From CAWGLW01 sp963823525 (GTDB taxonomy: Bacteria > Pseudomonadota > Gammaproteobacteria > Steroidobacterales > Steroidobacteraceae), in NCBI GenBank assembly GCA_963823525.1, contig CAWGLW010000006.1, positions 1,364,001-1,428,000 of the forward strand: 64,000 nt of DNA. The letters run 5' to 3'. A program made the translations under genes and the position numbers. The notes under the pieces were generated by a model that saw nothing but the letters and a program-made list of their open reading frames with translations, was not told where the DNA came from and searched no databases. Below are positions 8,499 through 17,232 of the stretch, in pieces (the first letter of the stretch is position 1; every line of letters begins with the position of its first letter).

Positions 8499-8935
8499 TT
8501 CTTTCCTTTTGCAGGCGGTTTCACCAGGGGGAGATTTTCGCCCTGCCATGCACGCAATCCACCGCGCAGGTTAACGACCTTATTGAAGCCCTGGGCGCGC
8601 AGCGTGCGCGCCGCCGCGCCGGAGCGCATGCCGCTTTCGCAGAAGGTGATGACCACTTTATCCTTGTACTTCTTCAATTTCTCCAGGCCGCCGGCCAGTT
8701 CCGACTGGGGGATATGCCGGGCATCGATCACGTGGCCAGCGTTGAATTCGTTTTGCGTTCGCACGTCGAGCAGGATTGCGCCCTGGTTCATCAGGCGAAC
8801 GGCCTCCGTTGCGCCCACGGTCTGGCCGCCGTCGCGAAGCCGGCTTAACTCGTAGGCGGCCAGCGCGAGGGCCAGCAGGGCCGTGCCACCCGTCAGGAAC
8901 GGGTGGTGGACGATATATTCCAGTAAACGATCCAT
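8495..8935 (-). CDS. yibN: Membrane-anchored rhodanese YibN
   Basis: A 146-residue protein with one N-terminal membrane helix (about 14-31, LTGGTALLALALAAYEL) and a single rhodanese domain. The catalytic-loop cysteine is Cys99 in ITFCESGMRSG, so sulfur transfer is possible. The helix should place the domain on the cytoplasmic face. It is first in the yibN-grxC-secB-gpsA group, as in E. coli, and is transcribed away from envC. The role is not firmly known. Confidence 0.92.
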   Translation of the reverse strand: MDRLLEYIVHHPFLTGGTALLALALAAYELSRLRDGGQTVGATEAVRLMNQGAILLDVRTQNEFNAGHVIDARHIPQSELAGGLEKLKKYKDKVVITFCESGMRSGAAARTLRAQGFNKVVNLRGGLRAWQGENLPLVKPPAKGKK

Positions 8936-8962
8936 TGGATGGCCGCAGAAAAAGGGTCGCGG

Positions 8963-8971
8963 ATTATAGCA
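8963..8971 (-). promoter_or_regulatory. Extended -10 promoter for yibN-grxC-secB-gpsA
   Basis: On the minus strand this reads TGCTATAAT, an extended -10 box with a consensus hexamer, 28 bases before the yibN start codon. No good -35 is seen at the matching distance, as expected for an extended -10 promoter. The predicted leader is only about 20 bases. Confidence 0.6.
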
Positions 8972-9024
8972 GCCCCACCGACACGCTATAGACTTGCGGG
9001 CCTGGAGTCCTCACCTGGCAGCAA

Positions 9025-10224
9025 ATGACACCTCACCTTCCGAAAGCTAACGTGCAGTCCGGGCCCGCCAGGCTCATCCCAGCGCTCGTGACGCTGGTCG
9101 TGTTTGCGCTGGTGCTGATCGCCGCTCCAGCGGCCCACGGCAAGCCAACACCGGCGGAGAAGGAAGCTGAACTGAAGCGCGTCAAGGCCCGGATCGAGCA
9201 GGTCCGCGCCGCGGTCAACAAGGACGTGGAGAAGCGCGACAAGCTCAGCGCCCAATTGCGCGATGCGGAACTCGCCGTTCAGGCTGCCAGGAAGCAACTG
9301 GATGAAATCCGCGCTCAGCGCATCGCCGCTGAATCGAGGCTGCGTGACATGGAAAAAGAAGCCGTGGCGGTGGAGAGAGAACTCGACAACGCGCGCGCGG
9401 CACTGGCGGGAGAGGTGCGGGCCGCCTACCTGAACGGACACGAAGAGCAGCTCAAGCTGCTGCTGAACCAGGAGGACCCGGCGGGCTTTGGCCGCATGCT
9501 GGCTTATTACGGGTACTTCGGGCGCGCACGCGCCGCACGCATCGAAGGTATTAACGATCGATTGGCGCATCTTTCGGCGGTGAAGGAGAAGATTGCGGCC
9601 GAAACAGCGCAACTGGCGGAACTCGAGAGCCGCCAGCAGACAGAGCTGGCCCAGTTAAGCGCGGCGCAGAAAGATCGGAGCACGGCGATGACTGGAATCG
9701 ACCGTCAGATCAAGTCGCAGGGTGGCGAACTGAGCCGGCTGCGCTCGCAGTCGAACTCACTGGAAAAGCTGATACAGGATCTGCGCAAGGCATTGAAAAG
9801 CGCGCCGGTCGCCGGGAAGGCGCCTTTCGAGCCACTGCGAGGCAAACTGCCGTGGCCCGTACAGGATGGCAAAGTGCTCGCACGATTTGGACAGCCCAGG
9901 GCCGGCGGATCGCTGCGCTGGCAGGGCATGTTGATTGGCACGGCAAGCGGCGCACGGGTCCGCGCGCCGTTCGAGGGGCGCGTTGTTTACGCCGACTGGC
10001 TGCCCGGAATGGGCCTGATGGTGGTTCTAGACCATGGCGGCGGCTACATGAGCCTCTACGGCCACAACCAGGAGATCTACGGCAAGGTCGGGCAGTCCGT
10101 TGCAGCCGGGGATGTCATCGGCGCGGTCGGCGATTCGGGCGGCCACAATCAGCCGGCCCTGTATTTCGAAGTCCGGCAGGGGCGTAAGCCCGTCAATCCC
10201 GAGAACTGGCTGAAGCGCCGCTGA
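9025..10224 (+). CDS. envC: Murein hydrolase activator EnvC
   Basis: Periplasmic factor that activates septal amidases (AmiA/AmiB type) under control of FtsEX, allowing daughter-cell separation. An N-terminal signal segment (about 14-38) is followed by long coiled coils (about 40-265) rich in Lys, Glu, Ala and Gln, then a LytM/M23 domain (about 285-395). The metal-binding residues of true M23 peptidases are missing: the regions read RWQGMLIG, SLYGHNQ and LYFEVRQG, as in the degenerate LytM domain of E. coli EnvC. This supports an activator, not an endopeptidase. It is divergent from yibN, with a GGDEF-EAL gene and ctpA downstream. Confidence 0.95.
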   Translation: MTPHLPKANVQSGPARLIPALVTLVVFALVLIAAPAAHGKPTPAEKEAELKRVKARIEQVRAAVNKDVEKRDKLSAQLRDAELAVQAARKQLDEIRAQRIAAESRLRDMEKEAVAVERELDNARAALAGEVRAAYLNGHEEQLKLLLNQEDPAGFGRMLAYYGYFGRARAARIEGINDRLAHLSAVKEKIAAETAQLAELESRQQTELAQLSAAQKDRSTAMTGIDRQIKSQGGELSRLRSQSNSLEKLIQDLRKALKSAPVAGKAPFEPLRGKLPWPVQDGKVLARFGQPRAGGSLRWQGMLIGTASGARVRAPFEGRVVYADWLPGMGLMVVLDHGGGYMSLYGHNQEIYGKVGQSVAAGDVIGAVGDSGGHNQPALYFEVRQGRKPVNPENWLKRR

Positions 10225-10596
10225 CTTCGCCGATGCCGAAATTCCAGCGTCATGTTATCCGTACCGAAGCCGAATCGCGCGGCGCCTCGATCCGGGTCCT
10301 GATTCTCCGGACAGCGCGGAGGCTTTCCGGAAACCAAAGCTTCGACCAATACGTCGGCATCGAGTCACGAAGTCCTGTTCGCGATGTCCCTCTGAATGGA
10401 CGCGATTCGATTGCGCCAACAGAACCGGGCCAGGCCCGGCAGGCCGGATATTATGTCCAAAACGACAAATAGAGCGCTTTCCTCCCGCGCTGCGCGATCG
10501 ACAAACTGAGTTGCGCGTCAAAGATAAGTGGGACATGGATCAGGGATGATTTATGTCGAACCGGGCTTGGCCCCGGAAAAGCAGGGACACACTTCT
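10225..10596 (+). other. Intergenic stretch between envC and the GGDEF-EAL gene
   Basis: These 372 bases hold no gene I can support. A 79-codon frame (10233-10472) begins 9 bases after envC but has no recognisable domain. A perfect GC-rich palindrome with a single central base lies at 10425-10439 (CCGGGCCAGGCCCGG). Alternative upstream starts for the next gene exist at 10528 (GTG) and 10546 (ATG). Confidence 0.4.
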
Positions 10597-12825
10597 ATGC
10601 ATACCGCTGAGGTGCTGGGCAGCGCGCCCGAAGCGATCAGCGCAACGTCACTGGACCCCTACGGCCAGCTCATTAAGATGCTGATGCCGCGGGTGAGGTC
10701 GATTGCGATTTACGATGGCATGGGCCTGCCCGTTTGGCTCAGTGACGGCAGCGACGTACCCGAACTGCACCGCCTCGTCCAGAAGGCTCTGGCGAGAGAC
10801 CTTGCGCCCGGCGAGGGCGACGCGGGCTTTTCCGAGGCGATGGATGGTGAGCACTGCGCCTACGGCTTCCTGCTGAGGAATTCCGAAAACTCATTGCTGG
10901 GTGCGGTCGGTCTGATCAGTCGTGAGTCGTCAACCAGTGCTGCGCGGCCTTTCGAGGTCGTCCACCACCTGCTGCGACCTGCGCTGGCCTGCCTGCAGCG
11001 CGAGCTGGGATCGCAATACAGCATCGGCGACCTTCAGCGCAGCCTGGCGGTGCGCGACCGGGACCTGGAGCTGCTGCTCGGCGCGGAGCAAGGCCCGGCG
11101 GGGGGCAGTGACTCGAGTGAAGACTTCGCGCAACTCATACAGGGCTGCGTCGATCACCTCGGCTGCGCGGTCGGTGCCCTGCTGATTCCTGACAAGAACA
11201 TTGCGGTCTGTCGAACCGGCGACGGTACCGAGCCACGCACGGGCGCAGAGATACTGACGCGAACCCACCGGCACCTGATCAACTGGACGCAACTGAATCG
11301 CCAGACCTTGACGGCCAACGCACCGACTGATGACGGCCCTCTGGGCGCGATTCCCTACAAGATCATCTCGTGCCCGGTGATGCATGGCACGCAACGCGTG
11401 CTTGGCGTGCTCGTGCTCTTCAAGCCGGCAACCTCCCCGGACTTTGATCTCCGGCAGGTTCGCATCGTCGAACTTCTCGCGCGCCGCGTTGCCTACGTAC
11501 TGCTCAATGCCTACGATCCCGCGTCCGGGCTGCTGACCCGTCCGGCGTTCGAGAAACGTGCCACGGCGCTGCTTGGCAGAGATTACTCGAAGGACAACGA
11601 TTGTGTGATCTACATGGATCTCGATCGCATGCACGTGCTGAACGAGAACCTCGGGATGCACGTCGGCGACGAGGTCATCGTCAAGGTCGCAGAGGCCATT
11701 CGCCGAAACCTGACCCCGCGCATGCTGGCGTCTCGCATTTCTGGAGATCGATTCGCCTTGTTCGTTCCGAATGCGACGATGGACATGACCCAGGATATCG
11801 CTGAGAAGCTTCGCGCGGATATCGATGGGCTCGGTTTTGTCGCGCACAACGGCAAGGTCGACATATCGGCCAGCATTGGTGTTGCTCGCGTGGTTGGCGG
11901 TAAGCACCCCCTGGCGCATGCGCTAGCGGCGGCGGAGATCGCCTGCAAGGCGGCCAAGGATCGCGGCCGCGATCGTGTCGAGCTTTATCACGACAGCGAT
12001 CAGAGTATCGTGCGCCGCTATACCGACATCACCCTGGTCGGGACGCTGCGACATGCCCTGTCGGAAAACAAGTTCCAGCTCGAGGCGCAGCCCATCGTCC
12101 CGCTCAACGGTGCCTCCGGTGGCCCGAAGTACGAACTGCTTTTGCGCATGACCGACGAGCAGGGCGACCGCATCTCGCCGGACAAATTCCTGTCTGCAGC
12201 AGAACGCTATCAGCTGGCGCCCGCAATCGATCGCTGGGTCGTCCTGCACGTGCTGAAGACACTCGCCCCGCATGCGGCGGCCCTGGCCGGCACGGGAGCG
12301 TGTTTCGCCGTCAACATCTCCGGGCAATCGGTGGGCGACCAGGATTTCGCCTCGTTCCTCGAGCGCGAATTGCGCGACAGTGGTTTGTCGCCGAGCCTCC
12401 TGTCTTTCGAGCTGACCGAGACCGCGGCTGTCGCAAACATCGTGCGCGCAGAGGCCTTGATGCGCCGGCTGCGCGAGCTCGGTTTCGACGTTGCGCTGGA
12501 CGACTTCGGGCGTGGACTGAGCTCACTGACTTATCTGAAGACCCTTCCGGTTACGGCGCTGAAAATCGACGGGAGCTTTGTCCGGGACATCGTCGAAGAT
12601 GCGCGGTCCAAGGCCATGTTGAGCGCTATCGTGCGGCTGGCAAACGCAATGGGCCTGCACACCGTGGCCGAGTGCGTGGAAAACGAAAGGATCTTCCAGA
12701 TCACCAGGGAACTGGGTGTCGAATTCGGTCAGGGCTACTCGATCGGTCGCCCGGCACCGCTCCAGGGCGTGATCGACGGGCTGATCGGCGCTAACATGGC
12801 GCCCCCAGCCTCGAAGACCGCCTGA
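10597..12825 (+). CDS. GAF-GGDEF-EAL cyclic-di-GMP protein, probable phosphodiesterase
   Basis: A 742-residue cytoplasmic signalling protein with no membrane helices. Order: an unassigned N-terminal sensor-like region (about 15-160), a GAF-like domain (about 175-320), a GGDEF domain (about 325-465) and an EAL domain (about 490-735). The GGDEF signature is degraded to SGDRF, so cyclase activity is unlikely. The EAL domain keeps the expected catalytic acids: YELLLRM (ELL in place of EAL), NISGQS, FELTET, DDFGRG, LKIDGSFV and AECVEN, so cyclic-di-GMP hydrolysis is plausible. I chose the ATG at 10597, with AGGGA upstream; starts at 10546 or 10528 would add 17 or 23 residues. It ends two bases before ctpA. 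Confidence 0.88.
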   Translation: MHTAEVLGSAPEAISATSLDPYGQLIKMLMPRVRSIAIYDGMGLPVWLSDGSDVPELHRLVQKALARDLAPGEGDAGFSEAMDGEHCAYGFLLRNSENSLLGAVGLISRESSTSAARPFEVVHHLLRPALACLQRELGSQYSIGDLQRSLAVRDRDLELLLGAEQGPAGGSDSSEDFAQLIQGCVDHLGCAVGALLIPDKNIAVCRTGDGTEPRTGAEILTRTHRHLINWTQLNRQTLTANAPTDDGPLGAIPYKIISCPVMHGTQRVLGVLVLFKPATSPDFDLRQVRIVELLARRVAYVLLNAYDPASGLLTRPAFEKRATALLGRDYSKDNDCVIYMDLDRMHVLNENLGMHVGDEVIVKVAEAIRRNLTPRMLASRISGDRFALFVPNATMDMTQDIAEKLRADIDGLGFVAHNGKVDISASIGVARVVGGKHPLAHALAAAEIACKAAKDRGRDRVELYHDSDQSIVRRYTDITLVGTLRHALSENKFQLEAQPIVPLNGASGGPKYELLLRMTDEQGDRISPDKFLSAAERYQLAPAIDRWVVLHVLKTLAPHAAALAGTGACFAVNISGQSVGDQDFASFLERELRDSGLSPSLLSFELTETAAVANIVRAEALMRRLRELGFDVALDDFGRGLSSLTYLKTLPVTALKIDGSFVRDIVEDARSKAMLSAIVRLANAMGLHTVAECVENERIFQITRELGVEFGQGYSIGRPAPLQGVIDGLIGANMAPPASKTA

Positions 12826-12827
12826 GA

Positions 12828-14063
12828 ATGCCAGACCGGGTCCACATAATTGCTGCTGTTTCGGTTGGTCTGCTGATCGGCGTCAGCCTGACACAAATAC
12901 GCGGAGTGTTCGCCGAGCGCGACCTGCCGCCGGCGTCGCCGCCGGTGGCCGCCGCCGGACCGCACCAGCTGCTGGACGAGATCGCCGAGCGCGTGCGACA
13001 CGACTACGTGGATTCGGTCGAGGGTGTGCAGCTCGAACAGGCGGCGGTCAAAGGACTGGTGGCCAGCCTCGACCCCCATTCGGCGTTTCTCGACGTGGCC
13101 GAATACGAGCAGATGCGGGTCACCAACGCCGGGAGCTACACCGGAGTTGGCATCGAGATCGCCTCGCGCGAAGGACAGGTGGCGGTACTGGCGCCGATTG
13201 ACGGTTCACCGGCGGCGCGGGCGGGACTCCGCTCAGGCGACGTCATCGTCTCTGTCGACGGCCAGCTCGTCGAGGAGAATGACCTCGACGCGGCGATCGC
13301 GCGTCTGCGCGGTGTTTCGGGCTCGCACGTGAGGCTCGCGGTGGCAAGGGATGGTGAGCCCGAGCCAATCGTGTTTGATATCGAACGCTCGACGGTTCAT
13401 GTTCGCACGGTGCGTGTTGCGGCAATGCCTGGCGGATACGGTTACATTGCGATCACGCAGTTCACCGAGTCGACCCCGGGCGAACTCGAGCAGGGACTTG
13501 CAAGTCTCCAGGTCGAGCGAGGTGCACCGCTGCTCGGGCTGGTTCTGGATCTTCGCAACAATCCCGGCGGTGTGCTCGAATCGTCGGTGAGCGTAGCAGA
13601 CGATTTTCTCGACGCCGGGCTGATCGTGCGGGCCGAAGGGCGCGCGCCCGACGCCCGGTTCGAGATGAATGCAACGCCGGGTGATGTCCTGGGCGGTGCT
13701 CCGCTGGTGGTTCTCGTGGATCGGGGCTCGGCCTCGGGCGCCGAGATTGTGGCCGGCGCTCTGCGCGATCATGGCCGCGCGGCCCTGATGGGTGAACGGA
13801 CCTTCGGCAAGGGCTCGGTACAGACCGTGATCCCGCTGCGGCGCGGCCAGGCGCTCAAGCTGACCACTTCGCGGTACTACACCCCGTCCGGTGCGAGCAT
13901 TCACAAACGCGGTCTTGAACCCGATGTCGTGGTTGGGGACGCGGCGGGCAGCGTGGCATCCCGCCCGGGCGATCCCAATGCAGACCCGGTCGTGCGTTCG
14001 GCCCTGCAGTATCTGCGCGATCGCAGCCTCGGTACGAAGCTGGCACGGCGCGACCACTCCTAG
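12828..14063 (+). CDS. ctpA: Carboxy-terminal processing serine protease (S41)
   Basis: Periplasmic PDZ protease that trims or degrades proteins from their C-terminus; relatives in Pseudomonas degrade peptidoglycan hydrolases. An N-terminal signal or anchor (about 6-29) is followed by a helical start, a PDZ domain (about 95-180) and the S41 catalytic domain (about 200-400). The likely dyad is Ser303 in RGSASGAE and Lys328 in RTFGKGSVQ; LDLRNNPGGVL is also conserved. Having ctpA close to envC is common; here the cyclic-di-GMP gene sits between them. At 411 residues it is normal for CtpA and shorter than Prc. Confidence 0.94.
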   Translation: MPDRVHIIAAVSVGLLIGVSLTQIRGVFAERDLPPASPPVAAAGPHQLLDEIAERVRHDYVDSVEGVQLEQAAVKGLVASLDPHSAFLDVAEYEQMRVTNAGSYTGVGIEIASREGQVAVLAPIDGSPAARAGLRSGDVIVSVDGQLVEENDLDAAIARLRGVSGSHVRLAVARDGEPEPIVFDIERSTVHVRTVRVAAMPGGYGYIAITQFTESTPGELEQGLASLQVERGAPLLGLVLDLRNNPGGVLESSVSVADDFLDAGLIVRAEGRAPDARFEMNATPGDVLGGAPLVVLVDRGSASGAEIVAGALRDHGRAALMGERTFGKGSVQTVIPLRRGQALKLTTSRYYTPSGASIHKRGLEPDVVVGDAAGSVASRPGDPNADPVVRSALQYLRDRSLGTKLARRDHS

Positions 14064-14086
14064 CCGCGTTTTCGAGAACAAAACCG

Positions 14087-14656
14087 ATGTCGCGCGTGCT
14101 GGTACCGCTCGCCGATGGCCTCGAAGAGATTGAAGCCGTCACGGTCATCGACCTGTTACGCAGGGCCAGCATCGAAGTCGTTACGGCTTCGCTGCGCGAA
14201 GTCCTGGTCACCGGGTCTCACGGGATCACCATTCACGCAGACGAGCTGCTCGACGATGTGCTCGACCAGGACTTCGACATGGTGGTGTTGCCGGGAGGAA
14301 TGCCCGGCGCCGATCGCCTGCAGCGGGATGAGCGGATCCTGGCGCTGCTGCGTCGCTGCAACGAACACGGGCGGCTCATCGCCGCGATCTGCGCGGCACC
14401 GGCCGTACTGGCTCGGGCCGGCGTGCTCGACGGACGAACTGCGACCAGTTTCCCGGGCTTTCTGGATCCGTTGGCCGCGCCAGGTATCGAAATCAGCGAC
14501 CAGCCGGTCGTAAGTGATGGCCACGTCGTGACCTCCCGAGGGCCCGGCACCGCGATGGACTTTGCGCTGGTCCTCGTCGAACGGTTGAAGGGACGGGCGG
14601 CCAGGGACCAGGTCGAGGAACGCCTGCAGCGCCCGAGGGGCGCTGCCGCCGGTTAA
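14087..14656 (+). CDS. DJ-1/PfpI family protein (YajL-like)
   Basis: A 189-residue cytoplasmic protein of the DJ-1/ThiJ superfamily, linked to protection from oxidative and carbonyl damage. The conserved acid is in ADGLEEIEAVT, and the reactive cysteine is in the nucleophile elbow AAICAAPAVLARAGVL. The typical VLPGGMPGADRL segment is present, and the length matches E. coli YajL. It follows ctpA by 23 bases on the same strand and precedes an aldehyde dehydrogenase. The biochemical activity of the family is disputed, so no reaction is assigned. Confidence 0.92.
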   Translation: MSRVLVPLADGLEEIEAVTVIDLLRRASIEVVTASLREVLVTGSHGITIHADELLDDVLDQDFDMVVLPGGMPGADRLQRDERILALLRRCNEHGRLIAAICAAPAVLARAGVLDGRTATSFPGFLDPLAAPGIEISDQPVVSDGHVVTSRGPGTAMDFALVLVERLKGRAARDQVEERLQRPRGAAAG

Positions 14657-14810
14657 TGGCCGGCTTTGAACAGGCGCCGGTTCGCGCTAAAGTTAGACCA
14701 GACACAGGGGTGTCCCGGTACTTTATGCCCGGCTTTTTACGGACTTCCAAAAACAATTCTGGCGCCGGGGCGGGCTTGCGCTGACTCACAAACCGCGGAA
14801 CCCCGGAGAA

Positions 14811-14839
14811 GCCATCTTCGCCAGGTCGGCGAAGCTGGC
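14811..14839 (+). promoter_or_regulatory. Inverted repeat upstream of the aldehyde dehydrogenase
   Basis: Imperfect 29-bp palindrome: outer arms GCCA/TGGC, one mismatch, inner arms CTTCGCC/GGCGAAG, and a 5-base centre. It lies about 63 bases before the start codon and could be an operator or a leader hairpin. No regulator is encoded beside it. Confidence 0.35.
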
Positions 14840-14901
14840 GCTCGCCATAACCGCTACGCTATTGCCGGCTCTTTCGGTGGCCCGGCCAGGAGATCAAAAA
14901 G

Positions 14902-16371
14902 ATGAGCGCAACCTCAATCGAAGCCGATCTGATCCGTCCGAAAGCACCGGTCGTACCGCTGATTCCGGCCGAGTTCAGCGAGTGTTTTGAGCGCCAGAAG
15001 GCGGCTTACCTGGCGGACCCGAACCCCGGCTACGATCAGCGGCTCAGCGATCTGCGTGCCATGCACAGCCTGCTCAAGGACAACCAGGCGCAACTGATCG
15101 ACGCAGTCAACGCTGACTACGGCTGCCGTTCCAGATTTGAAACTGCATTCGCCGAAATCTTTCTCAATCTCGAAGGCACGCTGGACGCGATCAAGCAGCT
15201 CAAGAAGTGGATGAAGCCGCAGAAGCGGCATCTCGACTTCACCCAGTACCCGCTCGCACGGGCCCGTGTCATTCCGCAGCCGGTCGGCCTGGTCGGCGTC
15301 GTGGTGCCGTGGAACTTCCCGATCTCGATGGCTTTCGCGCCGCTGACCGGTATTTTTGCGGCGGGAAACCGTGCCATGGTCAAGATGTCGGAAAACTCCA
15401 ACGCCCTTGCAAGGCTGCTGATTTCGATCTCACCAAAGTATTTCCCGGCGGAGAAGCTGAAGTTCTTCGAGGACGGCGGCGGCCGCGGGCCGGCCTTCAC
15501 CTCGCTGCCCTTCGATCACATGTTCTTTACCGGCTCACCGGCAACCGGCAAGGCCGTGATGGCGAATTGCGCGCGCAACCTCACGCCCGTCACGCTGGAG
15601 CTTGGCGGCAAGTCGCCCGCGATCGTGGCGCCCGATTACCCGATCCGAAAGGCCGCTGAACGCATCATGTGGGTGAAGCTATTCAATGCGGGTCAGATCT
15701 GCACGAACGTTGATTACCTGTTCCTGCCCGAAAATCGAGTGGATGAGTTCGTGCAACACGCGAAACAGATCGTCAATCAGCGTTACCCGGACATTAATGC
15801 CAATGACTACACGTCGGTAATCGACCAGCGTTCGTTCGACCGTCTGAAGGGAACACTCGAAGATGCCCGCTCAAAAGGTGCCCGACTGGTCAACCTCTTC
15901 GAGGGGCAGACTCCGGATGAATCGTTGCGCAAATTCCCGCCCCACCTTGTGCTCGATGCAACCGATGAGATGGATATCCTTCAGCGTGAGATCTTCGGCC
16001 CCTTGTTGCCGATCAAGACGTATCGCAGCAAAGAAGAAGTCGTTGAATACGTGGCCAGTCACCCCAGGCCGCTCGCGCTGTACATCTATTCCAACGACAA
16101 GCACCTTCAGGACTATTACCTGAACATGACTATGTCCGGCGGCGTCACCGTGAATGATGGCCTCATCCATGCCGGGTTGCACAGTCTGCCGTTCGGCGGA
16201 ATCGGCAACAGCGGCATGGGGCACTATCATGGTTACGAAGGTTTCACGACCTTCTCGAAAATGCGGCCCGTTTTCTACCAGGGGCCGATTCGAACCATCG
16301 ATAAAATGATGCCGCCATACGAAGGGCTGCCGACCAAGCTGATGAACTTCATGATCCGGATGAAGTCCTGA
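14902..16371 (+). CDS. calB: Coniferyl-aldehyde-dehydrogenase-type aldehyde dehydrogenase
   Basis: NAD(P)-dependent oxidation of an aldehyde to the acid. Motifs of the ALDH superfamily: VPWNFPISMAFAPL, the glycine-rich FTGSPATGKAVM, catalytic Glu in TLELGGKSP, catalytic Cys in NAGQICTNVDYLF, and the C-terminal LPFGGIGNSGMGHYHGYEGF. Overall it resembles the CalB subgroup of coniferyl aldehyde dehydrogenases (about 480 residues), whose members also handle medium- and long-chain aldehydes, so the substrate is uncertain. A ribosome-binding site (CAGGAGA) lies 9 bases before the ATG. There are no other lignin-aromatic genes nearby, so aldehyde detoxification with the neighbouring DJ-1 gene is as likely as catabolism. 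Confidence 0.85.
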   Translation: MSATSIEADLIRPKAPVVPLIPAEFSECFERQKAAYLADPNPGYDQRLSDLRAMHSLLKDNQAQLIDAVNADYGCRSRFETAFAEIFLNLEGTLDAIKQLKKWMKPQKRHLDFTQYPLARARVIPQPVGLVGVVVPWNFPISMAFAPLTGIFAAGNRAMVKMSENSNALARLLISISPKYFPAEKLKFFEDGGGRGPAFTSLPFDHMFFTGSPATGKAVMANCARNLTPVTLELGGKSPAIVAPDYPIRKAAERIMWVKLFNAGQICTNVDYLFLPENRVDEFVQHAKQIVNQRYPDINANDYTSVIDQRSFDRLKGTLEDARSKGARLVNLFEGQTPDESLRKFPPHLVLDATDEMDILQREIFGPLLPIKTYRSKEEVVEYVASHPRPLALYIYSNDKHLQDYYLNMTMSGGVTVNDGLIHAGLHSLPFGGIGNSGMGHYHGYEGFTTFSKMRPVFYQGPIRTIDKMMPPYEGLPTKLMNFMIRMKS

Positions 16372-16486
16372 GAAATGCATGGACCTGCCAGAGGGTCCGC
16401 GCGGCAAGAGCGGGTTTTCCGCTACGATGACACCGTAGAATAGGGCTGTCACGGATCGATACCATTGCACCGGGCTGGGAGAAAAG

Positions 16487-16861
16487 ATGACTGGATTTAT
16501 TCTGCGAGCGGCGATCACGGCCCTGGGACTGTGGGTTGCCAGCGAGATTCTGTCGGGCCTTTCCTTTGACTCGGTAGCCAAGCTGGTCGTTGCCGCGCTC
16601 GTGCTGGGCATCGTCAATGCGCTGGTGAGGCCCATTGCGTTCATTCTGACGCTGCCCATTACGATACTGACGCTCGGACTGTTCCTCCTGGTCCTCAATG
16701 CGGGGATGGTGGCACTGGTTGCATGGATTGTCCCGGGGTTCCAGATCGCGGGATTCTGGACGGCAATGGGCGCGGCATTGATCGTGAGCCTCGTGTCATG
16801 GGCCGCTTCGAGCCTGATTGGCTCGACGGGCAAACCCGAGATTTTCAACATCAAGAACTGA
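16487..16861 (+). CDS. Small four-helix membrane protein, phage holin/YvlD family
   Basis: A 124-residue protein with about four hydrophobic helices (near 4-22, 30-50, 56-84 and 88-113) and the loop NALVRPIAFILTLPITILTLGLFLLVLNA in the middle, typical of the family annotated as phage holin or YvlD-like. These are chromosomal membrane proteins of unknown role and the holin name does not imply a phage. A good ribosome-binding site (GGGAGAAAAG) precedes the ATG. Nothing nearby is phage-like. Confidence 0.85.
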   Translation: MTGFILRAAITALGLWVASEILSGLSFDSVAKLVVAALVLGIVNALVRPIAFILTLPITILTLGLFLLVLNAGMVALVAWIVPGFQIAGFWTAMGAALIVSLVSWAASSLIGSTGKPEIFNIKN

Positions 16862-17232
16862 GCCGGATCAGTCGTCGGCGGTGTTTTCCCCGGATGGGGC
16901 AAGCCGACGGGTGATCGGAGACCAAAGACGGTCGGGCCCGACCAGGCCGCCATCCGGCAGTTACGTCAGGTGGGCCTTCCGCCGCGTCGGCTATTGCCCG
17001 GTGCCTGCGGGCCGCACGGCATCCCAACGACGCCCGGCGCGTGTTCCAGTCTTGAACTGGAAATCGGCGACGCCGGGTTGCTGCCGGCCAACCCGCCGAT
17101 TGTCGATCGAGTCGCGAGGTGCCGACAAGGCGACCGATAATTCAATAAAATTTATAAAAATAAGCCGTGCATAGCACGTAATCGGGCGATTATGGTCAAA
17201 AACTGATTAAACAATCGTCCTCTCAGCGACCT
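16862..17232. other. Intergenic stretch between convergent genes
   Basis: These 371 bases lie between two gene 3' ends, and I see no supported gene. A 7-bp perfect inverted repeat (TTCCAGT/ACTGGAA) is at 17044-17062 and a second palindrome (CGTGC-ATA-GCACG) at 17166-17178. The part from about 17139 to 17215 is strikingly AT-rich for this genome. No T-run terminator is clear on either strand. Confidence 0.5.

Noticed and set aside
10233..10472. 79-codon frame after envC
   Set aside because: No ribosome-binding site, homology or domain seen; more likely non-coding leader of the GGDEF-EAL gene.
16487..16861. Prophage holin
   Set aside because: The family name suggests a phage, but no phage genes, endolysin or attachment site are present nearby.
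16818..17174. 118-codon frame after the holin-like gene
   Set aside because: Starts inside the holin-like gene in another frame and runs through GC-rich non-coding DNA without a recognisable motif.
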